The notes under the pieces: model-generated
What the model was told of the DNA's origin: nothing
Seen by the model: the letters and a program-made list of their open reading frames with translations, nothing else
The model's database searches: none
In this document: positions 46,874 through 58,211 of the stretch, piece after piece
Position numbering within the stretch: the stretch's first letter is position 1
Layout: each line of letters begins with the position of its first letter
Position numbers and translations under genes: made by a program
NCBI GenBank assembly: GCA_942159475.1
Contig: OW804096.1
Span: 9,962,871 to 10,026,870 of the forward strand
Direction of reading: 5' to 3'
DNA: 64,000 bases
Source of the DNA: Sthenelais limicola
Lineage: Eukaryota > Annelida > Polychaeta > Phyllodocida > Sigalionidae

Positions 46874-48185
46874 ACTTACACAATAGTAACTTTTTTTTGG
46901 GGGAAAAATATTATTCAGGTTTTAACAGACAGTTACACTCTCACAAAAATATAGATAAATTTGTGGTTTTCGTTATGCCCTGACTTAGTGGACAATTCCT
47001 ATTACAGATACGAGAAGATTCTAAGTCATATTTCAGCCAAAAATATATTTAAATATTAAATAAAAAATAAAAAATAAAAAATAATGAAGATGATGTATGA
47101 AGATACCTGTCTATTAGATAAAATAGACAGGTATCTTCATACATTATCTTCATACATCATCTAACTTTTCTATAATATTTCTAACTGATTTAATAGAAAT
47201 GATTAGCAACAACAAAACCTGAAAACCCATGCTATGAGCTTGTCACATGTGTTTAGGGAAACAGGGAACCCGTTGTCATGCAATTGTCTAATCATCACCA
47301 TAGCAACATAACCACAAAGGGGTGATAATAGGTGCTTTATAGAAGGTGAATGTGATGAGTGAGATTGAGGGGGAGATGGTATGATTTACAGTAATGTTGT
47401 AGAATGCATTCTTTTATTATTTTCTTTCATGCTCTTTCATAAAGAAGAGATGGTTTTGTATTTCAGCTTAACGTAAGTCGCAGGTTTTCTCAGCTGATAT
47501 TGATCAAATACTAATGATTTTCTACTTTTTGTTCCGTTGTTTTCATATCCAATTTGACAGTCATTTGTTAAAATAAGGTTTCTATACCACTTCATGGTTC
47601 TGGTTTACTTTAAGAGCATTGAAATAGTTTTGAACCGATTCTAAGAGCCAAAATTGTGGAGGAACTGTTTTTGCTGCAGAATCCTTTCGGTGGTTTCACT
47701 TATTATCGCTCAATGATGTTCCTTTCTTTTGGACGATTCGACTTCAGATTCTTGTAGTAACACATAAGAGCTGCAGCATATTGCATGACTTTAGTCCTAT
47801 AAGTCATAATATCAGTGTGGACCTGGTTTACTATCATATTAGTCATTTCCTAAAACAGATCACATATACCCACTGGGCCATCCTATAGATACGGTATACG
47901 GTATGTCCCCTGAAATCAAGACTTCTTCACAAATTGACGTAGGCTGGCAGTGGCGCGATGAATGAAGTGTTAAACTGTGGAACTACATTCTTCCTCCTTT
48001 AAATGTTAGCTTTGCATGTAAGAATGCTCAATTTTACTCATACGGCAAGTAGTTCCTACATAAGCAAGGAAGGACCAAATATTTTCGCAAGGAAGATTTT
48101 AATAAGTAAGGATTTCTTATGGAACAGGACCCTTATCGTGGTTCAGAAGTGCATATGCCCTTTGTCAGGGATGGCGCTGACATCT
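46874..48185. other. Non-coding stretch
   Basis: A T-rich run at 46892-46901 followed by AAAATATTATTCAGGTT resembles a minus-strand retroposon end. A strong hairpin lies at 47093. No gene recognised. Confidence 0.4.
47093..47144. repeat. Perfect 23-bp hairpin
   Basis: ATGTATGAAGATACCTGTC, then TATT, is followed by a six-base loop and its exact complement. A further TATCTTCATACATCA repeat follows directly. Confidence 0.85.
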
Positions 48186-48419
48186 GGGTCAGAATTTCAG
48201 AAAATGTATAATTCGCCTTCACCAATCCTCTCAAATAACCCAAATTTAAGGCAAAAATATGGTTTAAATACAGTTCAACCTAACCAAACAGATTGCTAGA
48301 ATCAAGGCAATGCCGAATATACTCGAATTGACCTAGTATTGACCAAATTGCAGCCTAATTTAGCAGAATTTACTAAATGTGTACAGCTGCCAATTGTGCA
48401 TTTTCTGAAAATCTGACCC
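48186..48419 (-). mobile_element. MITE-A copy 35
   Basis: Full-length, with ATCT on both sides. It is the last MITE-A copy before the Polinton. Confidence 0.9.
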
Positions 48420-48642
48420 ATCTATGGTACTGACATTGTACTCGGAGGCATAGCAATGTTGTGGGTTCAAACCAGGCCTTGGGTAAGGCCTGTGCTATTT
48501 CTTTTCTCAAAGGGCAGATGACAAATGTTACACATACACCTTTTTGGGCCCTTGCGGCAAAGACATCAAAGGCCAGTCGTTTGTAAGGGTGACTGTGGTA
48601 CTATGCACTTAGAAGGTCCATTGTTAAGACTCGAAAATAGTT

Positions 48643-48784
48643 GGGTTATACATAGAACTACCCGGGATTCGAGGCGGGAGTGAATATTCACTGATGACGG
48701 TCAAGGGACGGTAGTCCCGCGACCGTCATCGGTGAATATTCACGACGCCAAGAATCCAAGGGTTGTTCTGTGTTTATTTCACCC
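48643..48784. mobile_element. Foldback element, 142 bp
   Basis: The arms include GTGAATATTCACTGATGACGG and its complement, with outer bases CATAGAACTACCC against GGGTTGTTCTGTG. Confidence 0.75.
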
Positions 48785-49591
48785 TGCACACTAAACTAAT
48801 GTTAAATTAACATGATATACAGCGATTTTGATAAATAAATTGTTAAATAATTAGTTCTTAAGGTCGATTCGCTTCGAAAACGTAGCCCCGGATAAGGACC
48901 GGAACTGGGGAAGATCACAAAGCACGCATGCGCACAGTGTTTAAAAAAAAATAGGTCGGCAGTGTATTGGCCATAAGCAATATCAAATCAGTTACTGACC
49001 AGCTAAACAATATCCAGACCCTATGTTATCTCTATGGGCTCAGCATATCAAGGGTGAAATAAAGCCTGTTTCCTCTCAACAATAGATGGCACTCTACTAC
49101 CTGTGATGTTCTGCATCGAATGCGTTGCAATATTCTTGACTCCATTGACGTTTCCTCCTCAAACATAATAAGAAATGGAGCTGGTCAGAAGGGAGTCTTG
49201 ATAGGCTGTCAAACATAGGTTCTTAATAACATTCTTTATACAATTCTTTAATATCATGACCATACGTATCAAATCACATATTAGTCGCAATAAGCACATT
49301 ATGGTGGAGCCTTGCTTTTAAATACACTTTGGTGCCATGCTATTCCATGCCTTATTACACACGTGAGCCGTTAGAAAGGTGCAGTTTGGGGGTCCAGTTT
49401 GGTTAACAGTTCGGGCAAAGACACAATCTCATTGGCGCAGTGTAGGCCTGACCTACAAAGCTGTTACAATAACATCATCCCGACCGCGTAATTTAGACCT
49501 ACAAATTGTGGTGAATTAAGCCTCCTGAAGCTAAACTATAGGCTAAACAAGTTAAATTTACTTTTTACCATCCAAATAGATTGTGTAATGA
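48785..49591. other. Non-coding stretch
   Basis: An NRF1-like GCATGCGCA lies at 48926. No gene recognised. Confidence 0.4.
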
Positions 49592-49732
49592 ATAGCAAAT
49601 GGCACTCTGTTCGGGTTCAAACTGATCTCAACCCATCAGAAAACGGCACATGTATTCTTGCTACCTCCGGGGTTCGTCCCGTTTTCTGATGGGTCTCGAT
49701 CAGTATGAACCCTCCATCGTGCCATTTGCTAT
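49592..49732. mobile_element. Foldback element, 141 bp
   Basis: ATAGCAAATGGCAC opposes GTGCCATTTGCTAT, and CCCATCAGAAAACGG opposes CCGTTTTCTGATGGG in the inner arms. Confidence 0.8.
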
Positions 49733-50115
49733 AATTGCAAACGCATGAAAAGGCCTTCTTCGATCTCCTTTAACTCCAACACACGTTGATACCATATCGG
49801 TACACTACCTACCTGTCATCAACCTAATTATCTAGAGTAGTAATAGATGAGTTGATCCATGTCACTTTTTAGGGTGAGTGAATTTTAATCCTATTGTTCG
49901 ATCATGGTGTGGCTTTGTTAGGTCGGCGGTCTATTGTTAGGAGGTGGATGGGTATTGTTATGTGTGCTATTGTTATGATGGGTATTAGGATATTTTGGTG
50001 TTGTTGAAGAGGGTGAGATAGGGATGAGTTGTATGGGTTGTGGATATAGAATGATGGTGTGTGAATGTGAGTATGATATATATATATATAGTGGTATGTA
50101 TATTAATTGAATTAT
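49733..50115. other. Probable left margin of the Polinton
   Basis: G+T-rich DNA with repeated ATTGTTA and GGGTATT strings, ending in a TA run at 50078-50091 that could serve as a TATA region for the first gene. I could not define the element's left terminus or a 6-bp target duplication. Confidence 0.4.
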
Positions 50116-50574
50116 ATGCCTGTTTTTACTCGAGGTGTGCACTGTGAAGATATTGCTATGTACATTTTATTTAACTCTACTGGTGTTGAGGGTGAATCCA
50201 TTGGGATGGATGAAATGTTGCCTGATATGGTGTTATGGCTTCGTATAACTGTAATAGGATTGGTGTGTATGTTGATTAACACATTTGCTAATCGAGTGTA
50301 CAAAGTAGTGAAGAACAGAGGCAAAAGAGTGGAGATGAATAGAAATGAGACAAACCTGAGAAGTGATTTAGTTGATTTAGAGGATTTTTATATACAAGAT
50401 GGAGAGAATATAGTTGATGTGAATCCTCTAGCCTTTAATAGGAGAATGTTTTCTCGAGAGGTTTCGAGAGATGCTACTTTGGGGATGTACAAACGCGCTG
50501 GTGTAGATATAGTTGATGTAAAACCACCGTCGTTTGATGCAAGAATGTTTTCTAGAGTGGTTGATGATGTGTGA
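50116..50574 (+). CDS. Unrecognised Polinton membrane protein
   Basis: A 152-residue frame from the ATG at 50116; the frame extends upstream only to a TTG. One hydrophobic segment (LWLRITVIGLVCMLINTFA, about residues 40-59) is followed by basic residues (NRVYKVVKNRGKR), as in a single-span membrane protein with a cytoplasmic tail. The tail contains two similar blocks: NIVDVNPLAFNRRMFSREV and DIVDVKPPSFDARMFSRVV. I do not recognise the family. It is the first gene of the element and ends well before the polymerase. An AATAAA at 50729 could end its transcript. A membrane role in virion assembly or entry is conceivable but unsupported. Confidence 0.6.
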   Translation: MPVFTRGVHCEDIAMYILFNSTGVEGESIGMDEMLPDMVLWLRITVIGLVCMLINTFANRVYKVVKNRGKRVEMNRNETNLRSDLVDLEDFYIQDGENIVDVNPLAFNRRMFSREVSRDATLGMYKRAGVDIVDVKPPSFDARMFSRVVDDV

Positions 50575-50728
50575 ATGGGATTATAGAAGTGCCCAAGCGT
50601 TTGAGGATTACACCACTTGAACTGTGAATGAGTATTGTGAATGATTTATTTTGAATGTATTGTTACACATGTACTTGGATCTATTTGTATACATGCTGTG
50701 GAGTTTTTCGCTCTAGGTTTAAGCATTC

Positions 50729-50734
50729 AATAAA
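50729..50734 (+). promoter_or_regulatory. Polyadenylation signal AATAAA
   Basis: It lies 155 bp after the stop codon of the first Polinton gene and before the polymerase start. Confidence 0.5.
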
Positions 50735-50930
50735 GGTTTTTCAAACATCTTAACCGGTTTTATTGTTGTATTTAAATTGGAGCGATTAACCAATGGGAAT
50801 TTGAGATTTTGTATGACATTTGAAAATATCCAATCGTAAAGGAGTTGGTGGTTTTTTATTTTACATACTTTGTGTCTATATGGGAGTTTGATATTGAGTG
50901 GGTGTGATTTGGCTATAGCCATAGATCACG

Positions 50931-51466
50931 ATGGATGAGGAGTGGATAGAGCAAAATATTCGAGGTATTATAGCTAAGTTTGGAAGTGATTTGGAGTCCT
51001 TAAGAGAATGGGCGAAATCATTAGGATGTTTACAACACGCTGTTGTTGTTTCAAGGATTACCGAATTGGAATTACTTGCTAAGATAGCTCAATTTTCGAA
51101 CGCTGTGGAATTAATAACCTGGGCAACTGAGCGTGGTATTGAAAATCATCCCCATGTTCAGTTGAAGTTGAAAGACTTTTATGACGTGAGTACTTTGTGT
51201 TGGTACACAGATAGATTTGTTATAAATTTTGTGCAAATAATTGGTGCTTATGAGTTTAATGGCATTAGTATTGTTTGAATAGAGATGTGTTTTGATTAAT
51301 AGATAGATGGCGACATTATTGATCGTGAACAGGGTTTGAGTGGAAGTTTAGGAGATGTAGCTGCTGCCGCTGCTTATACTCAACAGGTATTAATTATACT
51401 TAGATACACAAATATTTCATTGAGATTTTTATATTACCTTATGACATTTATATCATTATTATTATT

Positions 51467-51516
<50 letters not shown>

Positions 51517-54500
51517 TGGGAAAATGAAACAGTATTGAGAATGTATATTTTATATATATTGTAGGATTTAGACATATGGGATGAGTTTTTTAAAGACCCA
51601 CTTCCCCAGTCGCAGCCGCCTGAGGCTATGGAGACAAACAATGACGTAGGGGATCAAGATATAGCCCTACAGAATGGGGGTCTGAGTGGTATAGATGTAC
51701 AGAAACCATCAACCTCTTCTTCTTCTTTTCTGAATGGGAGCAATTCTACACAAGAGATTAGTGGGAAAAAGAAAAAGAAGCAATTTACCTGTGTTGGATG
51801 CAATGGAAAATATTTATATGCATCCACTCTTTTGCACCATCGAAATAAATGCAAAAAGAATGCTTGTAAATACTGTAACCAACAGTTTAAATTTCAATCT
51901 GGGAAATTTAGACATGAAAAGACGTGCCCATCTCGTCATAGCTGTGATAACTGTGACCATCGATTTTCTCAGAAGGAGAGTGTGTATAGTCATTCTCAGA
52001 AACGGAAAAGAGGGGAATCTTGCAAAATGTATAAATGTATTCAATGCAGAGAGGCATTTACAAACAGATCGAGTCTTTTTTTTCACCAACAAGAACAGCA
52101 CGGTTTTGGGGAAGAGAATATTCAGAAAGAACCAGGGAGAAACCTAGCCAGGAATGGAGAGGAGGCGGAAGAAGAAGAAGAAGAAGAAAAAGAAGATGGT
52201 CGTTTTGATACATCGACCAAAGATGGGAAAGAAGCACTGCGAGTTTATAATGCTAATAAGCGTTTTATTTTAGCAGTGAATAAATTTGGCGATATTCAGG
52301 ATCAGTTTAACTTTCCGACATCTGATTTAGAAGGAGGTGCGCACGAATTTGCAAGACATCTTGAGCAAATTTACAGATCTCAATCAAATTCTTTTAAATT
52401 ATCCGTGTCTCTAGGTGTGATTCTTAGACACGTAACAACGGGAGAAATGCGATACTTTGTGGCTTATGACAATGTGTCATTATTCGCTGAGCCTGTGTAC
52501 ATTTCCAATCGGCAACACATCATTACTACATTGGATCTTTTAAAGAACATAGATTTGGAACAGTATATGCTTCAACTGCGTCCAGACACCAAATGGAGAC
52601 CATTTTATTTCACCAATGTTTTATACACGATAACTAAAACAAATTACACACTAGGTAAAGGGCAGCTTCCCGACTTTATTCGCAATACTCATAGTATTAT
52701 TTCCCTAGACACGAAACGAGGCAGTGGAAAACCATATGATGACATGCTATGTATTTTTAGATGCTATGCGGCTTACAAGAAAATTAAAACAACAAACAAA
52801 AATATTCAGAAAATATACGATCAATGGCGTATATATGTGAAAACAAAGATGGGACTGGAGTTGCCTGCTACTTCGAAATATTTTAAAGGCATTACACTGT
52901 CTGAACTTCCACTGTTTGAGGATTGTTTTGAGCTTGGTATTGATGCATACGAGCTATTTTCTGACAAGAGCGTTGTTTTGCGATACAGTCAACAGTCTAA
53001 AAATAAAAACAAAATGAATCTGAATATTTACGAGGATCATTTATCGTACATATCAAACTTTTCTGCATATGCCCAGAAGTATATGTGTCCAACCTGCACG
53101 ATGCACTTTGTGAGAAGAGATAACTATAAGCGACACCTTAAAACCTGCGTTTCAAGAACAAAATACACATATCCAGGAGGTGTGCACTCTCAGGTCAAAA
53201 CAATATTCGAAGAACTACAGGAGCTGGGTATTTTTATTGAGAAAGAAAAGAGGCAATATTCTTTTTTTTCCGTGTTTGATTTTGAATCGATTTTAGAAAA
53301 ATCCAACAACAACGAAAGCTCAGCAAAGCTTGAGTATACTCATGTTCACAGAGCCGTTTCGGTTTCTGTATGTAGTAACGTTCCCGGATTTTGTGAGCCG
53401 AAGTGTTTTGTTTCGAATAGTTTGGATGAGCTGTTATCGCAGATGTTATCATACATATCAGAAATTCAATCGACAGCTAAAAATTTATGTCTTCAGAAAT
53501 GGTCTGGAGTTATGGAGAAGTTAACAGACTTACTCGAGACATGGAGTGGTTCTGATGGAGGCAACGACAATGATGATGATGATGATATTAATGATGATGA
53601 TAATGGAGAATGTATCGACTTAGATTCAAATGAGGAGACTACTGAAGAAACAATTGGTGAGTCAGATGAAGGAGATTGGGAAGAGATGGAAAATGAAGAG
53701 GAAAAAGAGGATGGGGAAAAGAATAAGAATCAAAAGAAGAAAAAGAACAAGGAGGTTAATATTATGTATAACTACATACAAACCATTTATGGGAAATTTA
53801 CTACGTATGTATCCCAACTTCCGATTTTAGGCTTCAATTCAGCCAACTATGACATTAACTTGATTAAATCGAGGATATTTAATCATCTAAATATTGCAGA
53901 TCCGAATAACAGAGCATTTGTTATTAAAAGAAACAACTCCTACATGTGCATTTCGACACCAACACTTAAGTTTTTGGACGTATGTCAATTTTTGGCTCCT
54001 GGGTGTTCCTATTCAAACTTTCTTAAATCGTTCGATGTTACAGAGCAGAAATTTTGGTTTCCCTACGAATACTTGGATTCCTATTCAAAATTGGAACAGA
54101 CTTCACTACCGACCCATGCCCAGTTTTATTCCAACTTGAAAGGAAAAAACATTTCGGATGAAGAATATGCCACAGTGTTGGCTGTTTGGGAGCGCGAGGG
54201 AATGAGAAATTTGAAAGAATTATTAATTTACTACAACAATTTGGATGTGAAGCCAATGGTGACAGCTGTTGAGAAGCTGCAAAAGTTCTACTTTGAAAAA
54301 GATTTAGACGTATTCAAGCTTGCTGTGTCGGTTCCAGGAATAGCTAGACGAATGTTGTTTTCCAGTGTTCCTAACTCGACATATTTCTCACTGATAGGGA
54401 GTCGAGATGAGGATTTATATCTTACTGTGAAGAAGAACATCATAGGCGGACCCTCTATAATATTTCATCGTCATCACAAAGCAGGAGAAACGCTAATACG

Positions 54501-54867
54501 CAATAAGAAATTGTGTGAAAACATAGTGGGATATGACGCGAATGCTTTGTATCTTTGGGCATTGGGGCAAGATTTACCAACAGGATCATACATTCGTCGC
54601 ATGAAGGAGAACAACTTTAGACCAGAAAAACACACAACCTATTTACTTATGTTTGTATGGTTGGAGTGGTTAAACAAAATTCAAGATGAGCTAATTCTAC
54701 ATAGACTGAACAATGGGCCCGAGATCCGATTGTCTTCCTACCTTGTGGATGGTTATGCACCAACTTCTCAAAGGGTTTTTGAAGTAAGTATGTGTATATT
54801 ATATTATAAATATATAAGCTATATATATATATATAAATATATATATGCATTATTGATGCGATGAGTG

Positions 54868-54902
<35 letters not shown>

Positions 54903-56847
54903 GATCAATAATAATAACGACTTAATTGCTGATTAATGGCTTTTCTTTTTTTAGTTTAATGGTTGCTACTTTCACGCCTGCTGTTGCATGAAGGGAATAA
55001 TGCCTGAGGATGAATGGAAGTCACGCCGTGAAAGAACACAGAAGAAGTTGGATTGTCTAAAAAAAGTCGGCATAACTGTAGTTACCATGTGGGAATGCGA
55101 TTTTGTGAGAATGATGAAAGAAGATAAGAATATTGCGAATATAAGCGCCTCCCTGCTTCCTAGATTTTATCAATCACATAAGAGTTGTGTGACAGAGGAA
55201 CAGATCTTAGAAAGTGTTGTTAGTGAACAACTTTTTGGGGCGATTGAAGTCGATTTGGAGATTCCTCAGCGCTGGAGTGCACGATTCTCAAAGAACATAC
55301 CACCAGAGGAATACTTTGCAGAAATGTCTCCTATATTTTGCACTACAGAGATTTCCCCTGAAGATGCTGGAGAACATATGCGGGAGCATATTAGAGAATT
55401 TGATTTATCACCAAAACCAAGGAAGCTTTTAGTGAGCGGTTTGAAAGGCAAGAAGTTATTAATCGCCACTCCGCTTCTCAAGTGGTATATCGAACACGGT
55501 TTAATTGTAACCAAGATATATCAAGTGGTGGAATTTATTCCCAATGCTTGCTTTAAGAGCTTTCAAGAGGAGGTGACAAGTGCTAGAAGAAATGGGGATA
55601 TGCACGGATCGAGTGTTACTTCAGACACAATGAAACTGATCGGTGAGTGTGCGCTGTTGTACGCGCAAGCTTTAGACGTTGCTAGTTGACTAATGATGCA
55701 GATACAAACTTTATGTTCATAATATTATTAATATTTCTTGCTTTTTTAAGGAAATTCCGCCTATGGGGGGTTGATCATGTCAAAGGAAAAGCATCAAAAT
55801 GTCAGGTATACCTCATCACGACAAGCAGCTCAATTGATTGTAAACAGACCCGCCTTTAGGAAGTTGACTGATTTAGGTGATAATCAGTACGAAGTTGAAT
55901 TTGCCAAGTCCAAGGTTCGATTAGATCTTCCTATATACGTTGGCTATTTTGTTCTTCAATATGCAAAGCTGAGAATGCTTCAGTTTTACTACGACTGCTT
56001 GGATTATTATGTAGATAGAAGTGACTATGAGTACATGGAAATGGATACGGGTGAGTGGAGAATAAAGTCAATATTGATAATGATAATAATAATAATAATA
56101 ATAATAATGTCACTCAGTCAAACATTTAATCAATTAATGCTATATTTTTTTTTTATATTTAAACAGACAGCGCCTATTTTGCTCTCAGTGCAAAGAATCT
56201 GGATGATGTAATTCGAGAAGAATTAAAGGGTGAATATGAGAAACAGATATTTAACACCTGTGGACAACACACTGACTCGATGTGGTTTCCAAAAAGATGC
56301 TGCGATTCTTGTGCAACATATTCCAAAAGAACACCTGGTCTTTTTAAAATGGAAGCCGAAGGTAGTGAAATGATTGCTTTGACTAGCAAAACATATATAT
56401 TGAGACAGGAAGACGAAGGAGTTAGCGATAAGATCAGTTGTAAAGGAGTCAGCAAGAACAGGCTAAAAGAACCATTTGATATATTTTTTGGTGTGCTATC
56501 GACCAAGCGAAGTTTTGACGGAATGAACATTGGCTTTCGACAGAAAAACAACACAATATACACATACAAGCAAAATCGCTGTGGGTTTTCATATCTGTAT
56601 ATGAAAAGAAAAGTTCTTTCAGACGGAATATCAACTGAACCTCTTGATATAGTTTTAAGTCCCTGGCCTAAAACTGACTTTTTCATTATTGATTGTGATA
56701 AGCATCCTTTATCGATGCAGTATAAAACACCACTGCTGTTTGATTCAATATGGTTTCCTGATGCCGAGCGATTATTTTATTATAAAATGATCAAACTTCT
56801 GCAAAGCAGAGGAGAATGTAATATGCACGATCAACAACAACAACAGC

Positions 56848-56878
<31 letters not shown>

Positions 56879-57248
56879 GCAGCAGCAGCAGCAGCACCAA
56901 CACCAGCTGATAAGTATACCGAGTCAAGACATTTATTGTCTGAGAAAATGGATACAGAAGTTTAAGAAAACTCACATCACCAGTTGGTTGTCAATGAGAG
57001 ATGAGGTTATGTTGGAAGTTCTTCAATATAAATTAGACTCTGATTTACACGCCGAGCTTTCTCTTTCATTTTCGGGAACTAGCTCTATAATATACGCCTG
57101 CTTAAAAGACAAGCATTGGTCTGTTGGTATGAACGCCGCCACAGCTGCTTTATCAACCCCCGAAACTTTTAAGGGGGGTAATGTATTAGGCTCGATTTTG
57201 GAAAATATAAGGAACACACCACGAGTCAATAACTCATTTGAGCACTGA
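50931..57248 (+). CDS. pPolB: Protein-primed DNA polymerase B of the Polinton, six exons, with C-terminal NADAR-like domain
   Basis: Splicing that keeps frame and GT..AG borders gives exons 50931-51185, 51303-51386, 51565-54783, 54955-55642, 55751-56050 and 56167-57248, a protein of 1875 residues. Zinc-finger-like Cys/His clusters lie at about 187-300, and another (MCPTC..) precedes the exonuclease. Exonuclease motifs are FDFES (about 684), FNSANYD (about 869) and YNNLDV (about 1003). An acidic Asp/Glu-rich linker sits between the first two. Polymerase motif A is GYDANALYLWA (about 1102); KLIGNSAYGG (1416) and DTDS (1516) each straddle an intron, which supports the splice model strongly. The K-x-Y-type region (TSKTY) follows. 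Polymerases of this family copy linear DNA from a terminal-protein primer. From about 1680 the frame continues into a NADAR-like region split by polyglutamine. Most Polinton polymerases I know end near the DGIST..LDI stretch. Start choice is the first in-frame ATG; exons 1 and 2 are less certain. Confidence 0.88.
51475..51515. repeat. (AG)n microsatellite in polymerase intron 2
   Basis: About 19 AG units between the donor at 51387 and the acceptor at 51564. Confidence 0.9.
54874..54901. repeat. (AAT)n microsatellite in polymerase intron 3
   Basis: AAT units fill part of the intron between 54784 and 54954. Similar runs lie in intron 5 (56083-56109) and in three later spacers. Confidence 0.85.
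56640..57245 (+). other. NADAR-like (YbiA/DUF1768) domain at the C-terminus of the polymerase
   Basis: The residues run DFFIIDCDKHPLS, WFPDAERLFYYKMIKL, then after the Gln run WLSMRDEVMLEVLQYK, FSGTSSIIYA, DKHWSVGM and FKGGNVLGSILENIR. The order and spacing follow NADAR proteins: an S/A-E-x-x-(F/Y) helix, W..R..VM..AL..KF, L..TG...(V/I).E, D..WG.G, and G.N.LG..LM..R. Two usual residues differ: the acidic residue after TG is replaced and WGxG reads WSVG. In known members the domain handles ADP-ribose derivatives, including removal of ADP-ribose from guanine. Whether this copy is catalytic is open. Confidence 0.7.
56832..56895 (+). repeat. Polyglutamine (CAA/CAG)n tract inside the NADAR-like region
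   Basis: About 21 Gln codons, then HQHQ, separate the N-terminal helix from the rest of the domain. CAA units come first and pure CAG last. Confidence 0.95.
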
Positions 57249-57250
57249 CA

Positions 57251-57943
57251 ATGTTAGGAGAAAGATCAGGGGAGGTTGTGAGGGAAGTATCCCAGCATAT
57301 ATTTACCACACCCTGTGCTTGTTCAATTTCAGGGACGAGTGGAGCTGGTAAAACCCAACTCGTAAAGAAGATCATACATAATCGACATGCTATGTTCGAT
57401 AAACCCCCTCAAAAAGTGTATTACTTTTACGGTGTTTGGCAGTCAATATTTGAGACTATGAGAGCTGATGATGATAGTATAGTTTTTCACAAAGGACTCC
57501 CTAGTGATTTAGAGTTTATAGAACAAGAAGAAGAAGAAGCGAATGTGCACATATCCAAACTGTTTGTGATTGATGATCTTATGCAGGACGTTGTTAAGTC
57601 ACCTGAAATGGAGAAGCTATTCACAAGAGAGAGTCATCATCGGAATATAAGTGTGTTGTATATATCTCAAAATATTTTTTGTCAGGGGAAATACGCGAGA
57701 AATATAGCTCTAAATTGTCATTATCTTATTCTGATGAGAAACCCTCGGGATATTCACCAAATATCTATACTTGGACAGCAAATGGGGGTAAAAACCCAAT
57801 TAACGGATGCAGTTAATGACACCATGAAACATGCATATGGATATGTTTTAGTTGACATTTCCCCACATAAGACAGTTGGTGAGAATGAGTTTACTTTAAA
57901 AACAAATATTTTTCCAGGAGAAGATGTAATTGTGTATATATGA
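57251..57943 (+). CDS. ATP: Polinton DNA-packaging ATPase (FtsK/A32-like)
   Basis: A 230-residue P-loop ATPase. The Walker A motif is SGTSGAGKT with Lys34 and the Walker B is LFVIDDLM near 105-112; a sensor-like SVLYISQN follows. This matches the genome-packaging ATPase of Polintons and related double-jelly-roll viruses, which pumps DNA into the capsid. It begins 2 bp after the polymerase stop codon, an unusually close spacing for an animal genome. The length is normal for the family. Asp107 and Asp108 region residues are in place, so the enzyme looks intact. Confidence 0.93.
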   Translation: MLGERSGEVVREVSQHIFTTPCACSISGTSGAGKTQLVKKIIHNRHAMFDKPPQKVYYFYGVWQSIFETMRADDDSIVFHKGLPSDLEFIEQEEEEANVHISKLFVIDDLMQDVVKSPEMEKLFTRESHHRNISVLYISQNIFCQGKYARNIALNCHYLILMRNPRDIHQISILGQQMGVKTQLTDAVNDTMKHAYGYVLVDISPHKTVGENEFTLKTNIFPGEDVIVYI

Positions 57944-58211
57944 CTTGATTAACGATGATAATAATAAACAAATTGTCATTATAAATATTGTTATTGTTAT
58001 GTGTTGAGTATGCGTAATAATTATAATAATAATAATAATAGCATTTGGGAAGTGGGTATGAATATTTCTTTTAGTATGAAATAAAATAAGATAATGCATT
58101 CATATTTAACCATTCGAGATTGAGTTGACAAGCGTTGTGGACGTATATTTGTGCTTGATGAGTATCGTGTGATTTTTTTTTTAAAGAAAATTATAATCGA
58201 ATTTCAATGAA
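57944..58211. other. Spacer with AAT microsatellites
   Basis: Runs of AAT or ATT lie near 57955-57966 and 58020-58040. No gene. Confidence 0.6.

Noticed and set aside
48450..48480. tRNA-like B box (GTGGGTTCAAACCAGG)
   Set aside because: No A box or cloverleaf could be drawn; it may be a SINE relic but support is too weak.
49592..49732. Left terminal repeat of the Polinton
   Set aside because: The palindrome is self-contained with both arms within 141 bp and has no partner near 63.4-64 kb.
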